Shown here: positions 16,631 through 26,500 of the stretch, piece after piece
How the letters are laid out: each line of letters begins with the position of its first letter
Numbering within the stretch: position 1 is the stretch's first letter
NCBI GenBank assembly: GCA_016936355.1
Contig: JAFGYB010000023.1
Location: 62,001-126,000 of the forward strand
Length of the DNA: 64,000 bases
From: Bacteroidales bacterium
GTDB taxonomy: Bacteria > Bacteroidota > Bacteroidia > Bacteroidales > F082
Reading direction: 5' to 3'
The notes under the pieces: model-generated
Databases searched by the model: none
Told to the model about the DNA's origin: nothing
What the model saw: only the letters and a program-made list of their open reading frames with translations
Made by a program: the position numbers and the translations under genes

Positions 16631-18007
16631 ATGGAAACACAGAATAATACCATTCAATTTCTGGGCGCTTCAGGAACCGTCACCGGCTCCAAATATTTAT
16701 TGACGATTGATGATTTTCATTTATTGATCGATTGTGGTCTGTTTCAGGGACTTCGCGATTTGCGGCGGCGCAACTGGATGGAATTCCCCTTTCCCCCGGA
16801 CAAAATCGATGCGGTAATCCTAACCCACGGACATCTGGATCACACGGGTTATTTGCCAAGATTGGTTAAACAGGGTTTTCACAATCCCGTTTATTGTACC
16901 AGGCCCACTGCCGATCTGACGGAAATCATTTTAAAAGACAGTGCCAAATTACAGGAAGAAGATGCCGAACAGGCCAACAGGGGTGGCTACAGTAAACACA
17001 AACCGGCAGTGCCCCTGTACGATCAGAAAGATGTGGAGCAAACCATCCCGCTATTTAAACCGGTTGCGGTCGAAACATTTATTGAACTGAACAAAGACAT
17101 TCGATTCCGCTATCGGAAAAACGCACACATTCCCGGAGCCGCTTTTGTGGAAATAGACATCAAAGGGAAACGGCTGGTTTTTTCGGGTGATGTGGGCCGC
17201 CCCGAAGACCCTATGCTGATCCACCGCGAACGTCCCGATAAGGCCGATTATCTTTTTGTTGAATCCACCTACGGTGACCGCATTCATCCGGTGGAAGAAA
17301 CAGAAGTTGTACTGAAAAGAATCATCGACGATACGTTAAGCAAACACGGTCCTTTGTTTGTATCCAGTTTTGCAGTGGACCGGGCCCAGGATTTTATGTT
17401 TGCTATCTGGAAGCTGAAAAAGGAAAACAAAATCCCGGACCTTCCGGTTTATCTGGACAGCCCGATGGGACTGGATGTGAGTAAGATTTTTTTGAAATAT
17501 CCTGACTGGCTGACACTGGATCCGGAGGTTATTGAAGAAGTTTTTGACAATGTAACTGTTGTCAAATCCATCAAGCAAACCCTGGCACTCGCCGGTGACC
17601 GAAGCCCAAAGATCGTGATTGCCGGAAGCGGGATGATGAACGGAGGCCGAATTCTGCATTATCTGGAAAAGCAACTGGGAAATTCGTCGGCTACTTTTAT
17701 TTTGCCCGGTTATCAGGCCGAAGGCACCCGTGGCCGTCAGCTTAGTAACGGAAGTTCGGAGATTAAACTACACGGCAACTACTTTCTGGTGAGAGCTTCG
17801 ATTGAACACATGCACACCATGTCGTCGCATGCCGACCAGCAGGAACTGCTTTCGTGGATGTCTCAAATCAAAAACAAACCCGAACAAGTTTTTATTATCC
17901 ACGGTGAACCGCATCCTGCCGATGCCCTGCGGGTAAAGATTCAGGACCGATTTGGCTGGAATGTACATATTCCCAATTATATGGAAACCGTTCCGCTGGA
18001 TTTGTAA
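16631..18007 (+). CDS. MBL-fold beta-CASP ribonuclease-like metallo-hydrolase
   Basis: Metallo-beta-lactamase fold with a beta-CASP insert, 458 residues, as in RNA-processing exonucleases of the CPSF-73/YSH1-like bacterial group. The zinc ligands are HGHLDHTG (motif 2, about 64-71), HIPGAAF (motif 3), SGDVGRP (motif 4) and the beta-CASP motifs ASGMMNGGRI and HMHTMSSHADQQEL with the final IIHGEP. All metal-binding residues appear intact, so it should be active, probably on RNA. It ends at a terminator shared with groL. It likely forms a two-gene operon with the P-loop protein upstream. Confidence 0.88.
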   Translation: METQNNTIQFLGASGTVTGSKYLLTIDDFHLLIDCGLFQGLRDLRRRNWMEFPFPPDKIDAVILTHGHLDHTGYLPRLVKQGFHNPVYCTRPTADLTEIILKDSAKLQEEDAEQANRGGYSKHKPAVPLYDQKDVEQTIPLFKPVAVETFIELNKDIRFRYRKNAHIPGAAFVEIDIKGKRLVFSGDVGRPEDPMLIHRERPDKADYLFVESTYGDRIHPVEETEVVLKRIIDDTLSKHGPLFVSSFAVDRAQDFMFAIWKLKKENKIPDLPVYLDSPMGLDVSKIFLKYPDWLTLDPEVIEEVFDNVTVVKSIKQTLALAGDRSPKIVIAGSGMMNGGRILHYLEKQLGNSSATFILPGYQAEGTRGRQLSNGSSEIKLHGNYFLVRASIEHMHTMSSHADQQELLSWMSQIKNKPEQVFIIHGEPHPADALRVKIQDRFGWNVHIPNYMETVPLDL

Positions 18008-18028
18008 TTTATTAAACGCATAAAAAAG

Positions 18029-18058
18029 AAAAAGGCTTCCTGATCAGGAAGCCTTTTT
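18029..18058. terminator. Bidirectional terminator between the beta-CASP gene and groL
   Basis: AAAGGCTTCCTGA (18031-18043) and TCAGGAAGCCTTT (18044-18056) form a perfect 26-bp palindrome flanked by A's on the left and T's on the right, so it can end transcription from both convergent genes. Confidence 0.9.
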
Positions 18059-18083
18059 CGTATATATAGAGATGTGAAATTGA

Positions 18084-19736
<1,653 letters not shown>

Positions 19737-19761
19737 TTATCTGTTAATAATTTTTACAAGT

Positions 19762-20040
19762 CTAGATTACTGCCAGAATATCGGATTCATTCAAAATCAG
19801 GTATTCTTCCTTATCAATGGTGATTTCAGTACCGCTGAACTTTGCATACAATACATTATCACCAACTTTCACTGATACTTTTTTATCATCACCGGCTTCA
19901 GGAACGGCAACTACAGTTCCCTGCTGGGGTTTTTCTTTTGCTGAATCAGGGATAATGATTCCACTGGCAGTTTTTTGCTCTGCAGGAGCCGGAGCAACCA
20001 CCACCCGGTCTCCCAAAGGTTTAATACTTACCTTGTTCAT
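19762..20040 (-). CDS. groS: Co-chaperonin GroES
   Basis: The 92-residue lid of the GroEL chamber. PLGDRVVVAPAPAEQKTASGIIIPDSAKEKP contains the mobile loop, and DNVLYAKFSGTEI and EYLILNESDILAVI complete the fold. It is the first gene of the chaperonin transcript; a terminator (20109-20144) separates it from secG. I looked for the CIRCE repeat of the HrcA repressor upstream and did not find it. On the minus strand, TTTG (20092-20095) and TATGAA (20070-20075) could serve as promoter elements, but the match is weak. Confidence 0.97.
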   Translation of the reverse strand: MNKVSIKPLGDRVVVAPAPAEQKTASGIIIPDSAKEKPQQGTVVAVPEAGDDKKVSVKVGDNVLYAKFSGTEITIDKEEYLILNESDILAVI

Positions 20041-20108
20041 AGTTGTCTATTTTTAATTTTTTTAACCTCTTCATACGGTCATATTTTATGCCAAAGCAGC
20101 AAACAAAA

Positions 20109-20144
20109 AAAAATGTCAGAACGTTATGACATTCTGACATTTTT
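20109..20144 (-). terminator. Intrinsic terminator after secG
   Basis: AAAAATGTCAGAA (20109-20121) and TTCTGACATTTTT (20132-20144) form a 13-bp stem with a 10-nt loop. On the minus strand it is followed by a long T run, and it lies 22 nt after the secG stop codon. Confidence 0.88.
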
Positions 20145-20165
20145 CAGTAATCGCTTTAATGCTTT

Positions 20166-20528
20166 TTATTTTTTGTCTTTTTTCTGATCAGGAGTTGCTG
20201 CAGGTTGTTGCTGTACAGGAGGTGCGGTGAAGTCTACGGCAGGTTGTTTGGTTTGATCGGCTTTTTCCTGCAATAAAGTATTGGTCTGGTCAGCCTGAAC
20301 CGTACCACGGGGAATGATGATTGAAGCCGTCAACGTAAGCACGAGTAAGGCAATGGCAAATCCCCAGCTGGCTTTTTCCAAGAAGTCGGCTGTCTGACGG
20401 GCACCCATAAACTGGTTACCACCACTGAAGTTGGCAGCCAGGCCACCCCCTTTGGGGTTTTGTACCAGTACAATCAAGCCCAGCAAAATGCTTATAATCA
20501 AAATAAGGACGGAAATGAAAATATACAT
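20166..20528 (-). CDS. secG: Preprotein translocase subunit SecG
   Basis: Small inner-membrane subunit of the SecYEG channel, 120 residues. Two transmembrane helices (about 3-22 and 56-76) surround the conserved loop VQNPKGGGLAANFSGG. The C-terminal tail after the second helix is long and rich in Gln, Pro and Ala, ending in a Lys/Asp string, as often seen in Bacteroidota SecG. It lies 6 nt downstream of the TPR gene and is the last gene before the terminator. Confidence 0.94.
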   Translation of the reverse strand: MYIFISVLILIISILLGLIVLVQNPKGGGLAANFSGGNQFMGARQTADFLEKASWGFAIALLVLTLTASIIIPRGTVQADQTNTLLQEKADQTKQPAVDFTAPPVQQQPAATPDQKKDKK

Positions 20529-20534
20529 CTCTCT

Positions 20535-21302
20535 TTAATTTTTTAAGTTACTTTTCGCCTTTTCAATAAGGGGTGCAAAGTACGCACTTTTTTCCGGAAA
20601 TTTCAAAATTAATTTTTCATAGATACGGACAGCCTTTTCGTAGAGGCCCTGATCCATATAAATATTGGCAAGCGTCTCACTAACAATATTTTCCTTGTCC
20701 ACCACACTTTCTCGGGCCACGTCTACAGGATTATAGAAACCTGCCGCTGGCCTTGAGATGGACGGTTCATTTTCAATAAATTGATCAATGATTTCGGTTG
20801 AGGTGCGGGGTTTTTCTTTTTTCGACACCGGTTTTTTACCTTTTTTCTCTGCTTCAATTTCCCTGATTCGCCGTTCAATGATCTTCTTTAATTCTGCTAC
20901 GGTATAGTTCCGATCATCATCCAGAGGTCTGAAATCTTCTTCCGACTCCAGTACTGCAGGTTTTACCTCCTGATCCTCTTTCTGAGGTACCGGTTCTTCT
21001 TTGCTGACCTCAGTTTTTACTTCTTTTTCGCGCCCCTCATCCGGCAGTACGATCCGAACTGTGTCGTCATTGAGCCGGTCGATGTGTTTTTTCAACATGC
21101 GACGACTGCCCGCATAAATGGCGGTTGTCTTCAACTCGGCATCATACATCACATTTTTATCCAGAAACAACTTCAGAGTCAACAGAATACGTCCGGTCTG
21201 GCAATAGGGAAACTCCTTGACCAAATCCGTTAATTCGGCTAAGACGGTTTCGTTCAACTCGCCGGGATTGATTAAAAAACCTGTAAACTCCTCTTTATTC
21301 AT
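20535..21302 (-). CDS. Tetratricopeptide-repeat protein of unknown function
   Basis: A 255-residue cytosolic protein without signal peptide. The N-terminal 90 residues are helical (FTGFLINPGELNETVLAELT), the middle (about 95-190) is charged and low in complexity with many Glu, Lys and Pro, and the last 50 residues hold a TPR-like helical pair (ETLANIYMDQGLYEKAVRIYEKLILKFPEKS). The gene sits between lptE and secG, a position that I know as conserved in Bacteroidota, so a link with envelope biogenesis or secretion is possible. No catalytic motif is seen. Confidence 0.75.
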   Translation of the reverse strand: MNKEEFTGFLINPGELNETVLAELTDLVKEFPYCQTGRILLTLKLFLDKNVMYDAELKTTAIYAGSRRMLKKHIDRLNDDTVRIVLPDEGREKEVKTEVSKEEPVPQKEDQEVKPAVLESEEDFRPLDDDRNYTVAELKKIIERRIREIEAEKKGKKPVSKKEKPRTSTEIIDQFIENEPSISRPAAGFYNPVDVARESVVDKENIVSETLANIYMDQGLYEKAVRIYEKLILKFPEKSAYFAPLIEKAKSNLKN

Positions 21303-21326
21303 TGCGCTAATTTAACAAAGATTTGA

Positions 21327-21893
21327 TTACCAGTTCACCAGAGCTCTATTGAAAATATTGTCTGCCAGGTTATTGGATATCTCTTTCAAAAGTCCATCCT
21401 TGACCGTATTAAAATTATCACTGGAAGAATAATCTTTAAACTGGGAAAAGGAGGCTTCAAAATCCTTGGAATGATCGAGTGTATTCACATATTGAACCTG
21501 AACGGTAACAGTAAGCCGGTTCAAAGCCGCGGTTTGATTTGCCTGTATAGCCTGCGGGGTAATCGTATATCCCGTAATCTCACCGGTAATGCGCAGATCG
21601 CCGTTGCGGGGAACCATCTCCAGGTTGGTCTGGTTGGTGAACATATCCCGAAGGGTATTGGTAAAGGTCTGACTCAGAGTAGGCTCCACCAAACTAGCTT
21701 TGTTGGTAAAATAACCTACAGAAATGGTTTTAGCACCCGGAGGAATCGACGCACCGGTAAAAGAATAGATGCCACAGGATGTTAAGAAAAACAAAAATAC
21801 CGACAACACCCCTACCCGGACTGACCAAATCCTTTTACCTTTGAAAAGTTTCCGGAAAGAAAAACCGTTTTGTATGCGTATCAACCGCTTCAT
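21327..21893 (-). CDS. lptE: LPS-assembly lipoprotein LptE-like
   Basis: Outer-membrane lipoprotein of 188 residues that would plug the LptD barrel during LPS transport. A basic N-terminal stretch is followed by a hydrophobic helix and lipobox LTSC with the modified Cys near residue 40. The body (SIPPGAKTISVGYFTNKASLVEPTLSQ... then TNQTNLEMVPRNGDLRITGEITGY) matches the Bacteroidota LptE family. The signal region is long, so an internal start such as GTG nearer the helix is possible. First gene of the minus-strand block, divergent from the lipoprotein hydrolase. Confidence 0.85.
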   Translation of the reverse strand: MKRLIRIQNGFSFRKLFKGKRIWSVRVGVLSVFLFFLTSCGIYSFTGASIPPGAKTISVGYFTNKASLVEPTLSQTFTNTLRDMFTNQTNLEMVPRNGDLRITGEITGYTITPQAIQANQTAALNRLTVTVQVQYVNTLDHSKDFEASFSQFKDYSSSDNFNTVKDGLLKEISNNLADNIFNRALVNW

Positions 21894-21988
21894 GAATTTG
21901 CTTTTTGCAAAGTTATAACAAAAAACGATTTTTCAGGGTTGCAGGAATCACTCAGAAATTCAACTCAAAACAGGATTAAATCAGGCTC

Positions 21989-23413
21989 ATGAAACACAGG
22001 AATAACTTGTTACCCGCTTCGATGTTACTCATCATTCTACTGTTTACAGCAGCTTGCCATAATACTCCCCAAAAGAAAAACATACAGAAACCCGTTTCGG
22101 TTTCCGTCGATGTGAAATCGGGTGAAGTCATGCCTCACATCCCCTGCTCAGCCGATACTTCCGAATCGTATGCGCTTTACCTGCCATCGGATTATTCTCC
22201 CAAACACCTTTTTCCGGTAATTTTCTTTTTCGATGCCCATGCCCGGGGAGCGCTTGTGGTGAAAAAATACAAAAGTATTGCAGAAGAATTTGGCTTCATC
22301 CTGGCAGCTTCCAACAACTCAAAAAACGGACAGTCACAACAACAAACAAGCCGGGTCCTGTATCATTTTATGCAGGATGTGGAACAACGGTTTTCCGTTG
22401 ACCCGCAAAGAATTTATACCGCCGGATTCTCCGGAGGTGCCCGGGTAGCCGCTGCCATCGGACTGTTCAACAAAAGCGTGGCCGGTACGATTGGCTTGGA
22501 AGCCGGTTTCCCCCCTGTTCGTCAGATTCCGGATACCCATCTTACCTGGGTCGGTGTGGTGGGAAACACCGATTTCAATTATCTGGAAATGAAAGACCTC
22601 TCCAGACGTCTCGATGCCATGGGCATGCAGAACCTGCTGTTGGTCTATCCCGGAAAACACGAACTACCTCCGGCCAGAATGTTTAAAAAAGCCTATGAGT
22701 TTCTGTTGCTAGACGCCATGCGGAAACAAATTGTTCCTCTGAACCAGAGCATCATCGATACGGTGAAAAACCGATACGACCGACTTCGAATACAGGCACA
22801 AAAAGGAGATCATTGTTTGCAACAACTGGAAGCCGATCAGGCGCTGGTAAAAAACCTGGAAGGGTTGACAAACGTTACTCTTTATCAGAATGAGATCAAA
22901 AAACTTTCAGCCAGCCATGCCTGCCAGCTCAGGAAAAAAGAGATGACAGCTTTGCTGCAAACCGAAACCTTTGATCAGCAAAAATTTGATCAGTCGCTGA
23001 GTTCGGAAGGTTCCGGATGGTGGAGACATCAGATTCAGGAACTCTATCGAAAAAAGAGCGTCGCCCGCGACGAACAGGTCAAACTGATGGACCAGCGCCT
23101 GCTGAATTACCTGAGCCTGATGTCCTATCTCTATGCAGGTTCCAGCTTGCAAAACAGACAAATGGAAGAAACCGAAAAATTCCTGATGATCTACCAGATG
23201 GTCGATCCTGATAATCCGGAAGTGTATTTGATGAAGGCCGAATTTGAAGCCTTACAAAACCAGAACAACAAAGCACTTACATCGTTACAAAAAGCTGTTG
23301 ACCATGGATTCAAAGACACTTACAGAATTGAAAACAACAACTATTTCAAGAACCTGAAAGCACTCCCTGAGTTCACTAAAATACTCGGTAAAATTAAAAA
23401 GGTGAAAAACTAA
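21989..23413 (+). CDS. Lipoprotein with alpha/beta-hydrolase domain and C-terminal TPR-like region
   Basis: A 474-residue lipoprotein: hydrophobic signal and lipobox TAAC (Cys near 23). Residues about 45-245 form an alpha/beta hydrolase of the esterase/PHB-depolymerase type, with YALYLPSDYSPKHLFPVIFFFDAHARG (oxyanion region), nucleophile elbow GFSGGARVAA (Ser near 150) and a final PGKHELPP with the likely catalytic His. Residues 245-400 are helical; the end (PDNPEVYLMKAEFEALQNQNNKALTSLQKAVDHGFKD) is TPR-like. Probably a periplasmic or surface-facing esterase. The substrate is unknown and the neighbours give no hint. Confidence 0.72.
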   Translation: MKHRNNLLPASMLLIILLFTAACHNTPQKKNIQKPVSVSVDVKSGEVMPHIPCSADTSESYALYLPSDYSPKHLFPVIFFFDAHARGALVVKKYKSIAEEFGFILAASNNSKNGQSQQQTSRVLYHFMQDVEQRFSVDPQRIYTAGFSGGARVAAAIGLFNKSVAGTIGLEAGFPPVRQIPDTHLTWVGVVGNTDFNYLEMKDLSRRLDAMGMQNLLLVYPGKHELPPARMFKKAYEFLLLDAMRKQIVPLNQSIIDTVKNRYDRLRIQAQKGDHCLQQLEADQALVKNLEGLTNVTLYQNEIKKLSASHACQLRKKEMTALLQTETFDQQKFDQSLSSEGSGWWRHQIQELYRKKSVARDEQVKLMDQRLLNYLSLMSYLYAGSSLQNRQMEETEKFLMIYQMVDPDNPEVYLMKAEFEALQNQNNKALTSLQKAVDHGFKDTYRIENNNYFKNLKALPEFTKILGKIKKVKN

Positions 23414-23510
23414 ACCTGCCACAAGCGGACGCAGTTTGCGCCATACAAGCCAGCCAAAATACTTTCCTGAAAAAGAGTTAAATTTTCTGGTGTTTCCCAA
23501 ACAGAATTGT

Positions 23511-23518
23511 TAATTTTG
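23511..23518 (+). promoter_or_regulatory. -7 element for the fatty-acid cluster
   Basis: TAATTTTG, an exact -7 match, about 100 nt before the acyl-CoA ligase ATG. A -33 TTTG at proper spacing is not clear. It is the only good match in the 206-nt gap. Confidence 0.4.
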
Positions 23519-23619
23519 AACAATCCTGATTCGGGGACACACAATTACTGAAACGAAGTTGCTTTTGCAGTTTTATATAAAAACCTGTATGCTTATCTGT
23601 TACGCCAAAATAAACCATC

Positions 23620-25200
23620 ATGAAAAAATTTGTCGTCCATCAGGTTCTCAACCACGCGTTGATCACCCATCCCGAACAAGTCATTGTCTCCGACGGAAAA
23701 ACATTTACGTATCGTGAATTTTACTCCCGCATTCTGAAACTGGCCAACAGCCTGAAAGAAAAGGGGATAAAAAAAGGCACGGTTGTCGGGGTACTGGATG
23801 TGAACACCCACCGTTTCCTCGAAATGCATTATGCCTGTTCCATGCTGGGCGCCGTGTTGCACACCATCAATTTCAGGCTGGCACCGGAGCAAATGGTTTA
23901 TTCCATGGTCCATGCCGGCGACGAATGGATCTTTGTGTCCGATATTTTCGTTCAGGCGGCGAAACCGCTGTTTGGCAAATTCCCCAACTGGGTGCTGATG
24001 AGCGACAACACCGATCAGCCATTGCCCGAAACACCACAGGCTTTTCATTTCGAAAAACTCGTGGAAGAAGGCGTTGAAAAAGAACTGCCCGAAGCCGACG
24101 ATATTCAGGAAGACGATGTGTTTTCCATTTTCTATACCACCGGAACCACAGGCAGTCCCAAAGGCATTCAATACGAACACCGCACCATGCTGACGGGTGC
24201 GTTGCAGCTGTTTCACCACATGGCCCTGCACAAATACGGCGCCCGCCTGAGCAACCGCGATGTGTTCATGCCGCTGATTCCGTTTTTCCATATTCATGCC
24301 TGGGGCACGGCGTTTTTCCCGCTGTACCTCGGTGCCAAACTGGTATTACCCGGCGCCGCTGATGCAGCCGGGCAGGTAGCTTTGATACAAAAAGAAAAGG
24401 TCAGCTGGATGAATATGGTACCTACCCAGTTACAAATGCTGCTCGAACAGGAAGGCTTTGGCAACATCAAAGTACTGACGGGCGGCAGTCCGTTTGCTTC
24501 GGGTATTGCCCGGCGGGCAGACAAAGCTGGCGTTGAATTCAGCCTGATCTACGGAGGTTCCGATCAACTGGGAACTGCCATTTCGGTGGTCCCCGAAGAA
24601 GTAGAACCCGACACCGACGAGGCACTCGAATGGCGCCGGGTGGGCATGCGACCGTTCCCGCTGGTGGAAATTTCCATCCGCGATAAGGAAGGAAACGAAG
24701 TGCCCCACGACGGCCACACGCTGGGTGCCATTTGGGTACGGAGTCCGTGGCTGCCCAAAGGGTATTACAAAGATCCCGAAACCACCAGCCAACATTTTAT
24801 TGACGGATGGTTTCGTACCGGTGATCTGGGTTATTTCCACCCAAACCATGCCATTTACGTTGCCGACCGCGAAGGCGATGCCATCAAGAGCGGTGGCGAA
24901 TGGATCCCCACCGGTGTGCTGGAAGCCCTGCTTTCGGAACACGAAGCCGTACAACAGGTAGCCGTTATTCCTTTCCACGATGAACAATGGGGCCAACGAC
25001 CGCTGGCCGTCATCAAAGCCCAAACAGCAGTTTCGGAAAAAGAACTGAGCGACTTCCTGCTGGCCAAAGTCCCCGAAGGCAAACTGGCCAGGTTCTGGAT
25101 ACCGGATCGTTATGTGTTTGTGGACGAAATTCCATTGACCAGCGCCGGAAAGTTGAATAAGAAGGTGTTAAAGGATCAGTATTCTCATCTTGAAAATTAA
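23620..25200 (+). CDS. Medium/long-chain fatty acid-CoA ligase (AMP-forming)
   Basis: ANL-superfamily acyl-CoA ligase, 526 residues. AMP-binding P-loop [16 protein letters not shown], adenine-binding GGSDQLG, hinge [13 protein letters not shown] and C-terminal catalytic Lys in [13 protein letters not shown] are all present. The size and the sequence between motifs fit fatty acid-CoA ligases rather than acetyl-CoA synthetase (compare acs at 12918). It is the first gene of a three-gene cluster with two acyl-CoA dehydrogenases (gaps 35 and 11 nt), so it likely activates the fatty acid that these oxidise. Its base composition is distinctly GC-richer than genes on either side. Confidence 0.88.
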   Translation: MKKFVVHQVLNHALITHPEQVIVSDGKTFTYREFYSRILKLANSLKEKGIKKGTVVGVLDVNTHRFLEMHYACSMLGAVLHTINFRLAPEQMVYSMVHAGDEWIFVSDIFVQAAKPLFGKFPNWVLMSDNTDQPLPETPQAFHFEKLVEEGVEKELPEADDIQEDDVFSIFYTTGTTGSPKGIQYEHRTMLTGALQLFHHMALHKYGARLSNRDVFMPLIPFFHIHAWGTAFFPLYLGAKLVLPGAADAAGQVALIQKEKVSWMNMVPTQLQMLLEQEGFGNIKVLTGGSPFASGIARRADKAGVEFSLIYGGSDQLGTAISVVPEEVEPDTDEALEWRRVGMRPFPLVEISIRDKEGNEVPHDGHTLGAIWVRSPWLPKGYYKDPETTSQHFIDGWFRTGDLGYFHPNHAIYVADREGDAIKSGGEWIPTGVLEALLSEHEAVQQVAVIPFHDEQWGQRPLAVIKAQTAVSEKELSDFLLAKVPEGKLARFWIPDRYVFVDEIPLTSAGKLNKKVLKDQYSHLEN

Positions 25201-25235
25201 TTTTAAAAATAACTAACCCAAAAAAATCAAGAAAA

Positions 25236-26489
25236 ATGTCAATGAATGTATTAATGACCGATGAAGACAGGGCCCTGCGGGAACGGGTGCAGGATTTTGT
25301 GAAATGGGTACCCACGCAGTTGCTGCTGGATATGGACGCCGAAAAGGTGCGCTATCCCACGGAATTCATCCGCGAAGCCGGAAAACGAAATCTGCTGGGT
25401 CTGCGGTTTGACAAAAAATGGGGCGGCTCCGGTATGCCCTGGAGCAGTGAAATGATTGCCCTGGAAGAAGTGGGCGTGCTGGGCACATCGCTGGGCTGCC
25501 TGTACTCACTGTTTTCCATTGTGGGCGAAGCCATCCACGTGTTCGGTACCGAAGAACAAAAGGAACGATTCCTCATCCCCATGCTGAAAGGGGAAATCGG
25601 GGTAGCCGAAGGATTAACAGAACCCCGCGGCGGTTCCGACTTTTTTGCTGCCACCACCAAAGCCAAACGGGTGGGCGACACCTTTTACCTGAACGGACAA
25701 AAACGCTTTGTGGTGGGTGCCGAAGGCGCGGACGTATTGCTGGTCTACGCTATTGTGGAAGGCATCGACGATCCGAAAAAAGCCATGACCGCCTTTCTGG
25801 TGGAAAGAGGTCCCGGTGTGGAAGTGGAACATGTGTACGGTTTGATGGGCACCCGCGGTGGCGGTACCGGCAGGCTGGTGTTCAAAGATGCCGAAGTACC
25901 GTTGAAAAATGTGCTGGGCGGTGAAGCCGGCATCGGCAACGGAACCAAAGTTTTTCATCAGATGATGGTCCCCGAACGGCTCACTTCAGCCGGTGGTGCT
26001 GTGGGCATGGCCCGTGGCGCCCTGGAAGTAGCCGCCCGCTATGCCGACAAACGCAAAGCCTTCGGACAAAAGATTCGTGCTTTCGAAGCCGTCAGTGCCA
26101 AAGTCTCCGACAGCCTCACGCTACTGGATGCTTCCCGCGCCATCAACTACCTGGCGGCCAACACCGCCGATGCCCCGGTTTCGGCAGGGCAGATCCGCAG
26201 ACTGGTGTCCGAATCCAAAAAGTTCTCCACCGAATCGGCCTGGAAAGTGGTGAACCACGCCATGCAAATCATGGGGGGCATCGGTTACACCAATATATAT
26301 CCCGTGGAAAAAATGCTTCGCGACGTGCGGCTCATCACCATTTGGACGGGTACCAACGAGATCATGGACCTGGTAATCCAGCACGAATTTTACAAAGAAT
26401 TCCTGAATCAGAAACTCAACAGCCGCGATACCGAAGGGGATGCCGAAGGCGCTACTTACACAGAAGAAAAAGTATACAACGACGATTAA
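25236..26489 (+). CDS. Acyl-CoA dehydrogenase (LCAD/isovaleryl-CoA-type active site)
   Basis: FAD-dependent acyl-CoA dehydrogenase, 417 residues, oxidising acyl-CoA to 2-enoyl-CoA. FAD-binding blocks [10 protein letters not shown], the RKAFGQKI segment and MGGIGYTN are clear. At the position of the usual catalytic glutamate (YEGT motif) the sequence is IWTGTNEI, with Thr371. A Glu occurs instead at 247 (VPERLTSAG), the place used by long-chain and isovaleryl-CoA dehydrogenases, so the enzyme should be active but with the base moved, which suggests long or branched substrates. It is the middle gene of the cluster, with a short acidic tail after residue 395. Confidence 0.88.
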   Translation: MSMNVLMTDEDRALRERVQDFVKWVPTQLLLDMDAEKVRYPTEFIREAGKRNLLGLRFDKKWGGSGMPWSSEMIALEEVGVLGTSLGCLYSLFSIVGEAIHVFGTEEQKERFLIPMLKGEIGVAEGLTEPRGGSDFFAATTKAKRVGDTFYLNGQKRFVVGAEGADVLLVYAIVEGIDDPKKAMTAFLVERGPGVEVEHVYGLMGTRGGGTGRLVFKDAEVPLKNVLGGEAGIGNGTKVFHQMMVPERLTSAGGAVGMARGALEVAARYADKRKAFGQKIRAFEAVSAKVSDSLTLLDASRAINYLAANTADAPVSAGQIRRLVSESKKFSTESAWKVVNHAMQIMGGIGYTNIYPVEKMLRDVRLITIWTGTNEIMDLVIQHEFYKEFLNQKLNSRDTEGDAEGATYTEEKVYNDD

Positions 26490-26500
26490 AATTTTGAACG

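Noticed and set aside
20041..20108. HrcA/CIRCE element before groS
   Set aside because: No TTAGCACTC-N9-GAGTGCTAA repeat present even allowing mismatches by eye.
23593..24297. 234-codon open frame on the minus strand opposite the acyl-CoA ligase
   Set aside because: It mirrors a GC-rich coding gene with clear ANL motifs on the plus strand; its translation has no family pattern and is rich in His, Gly and Val as expected for an antisense shadow.
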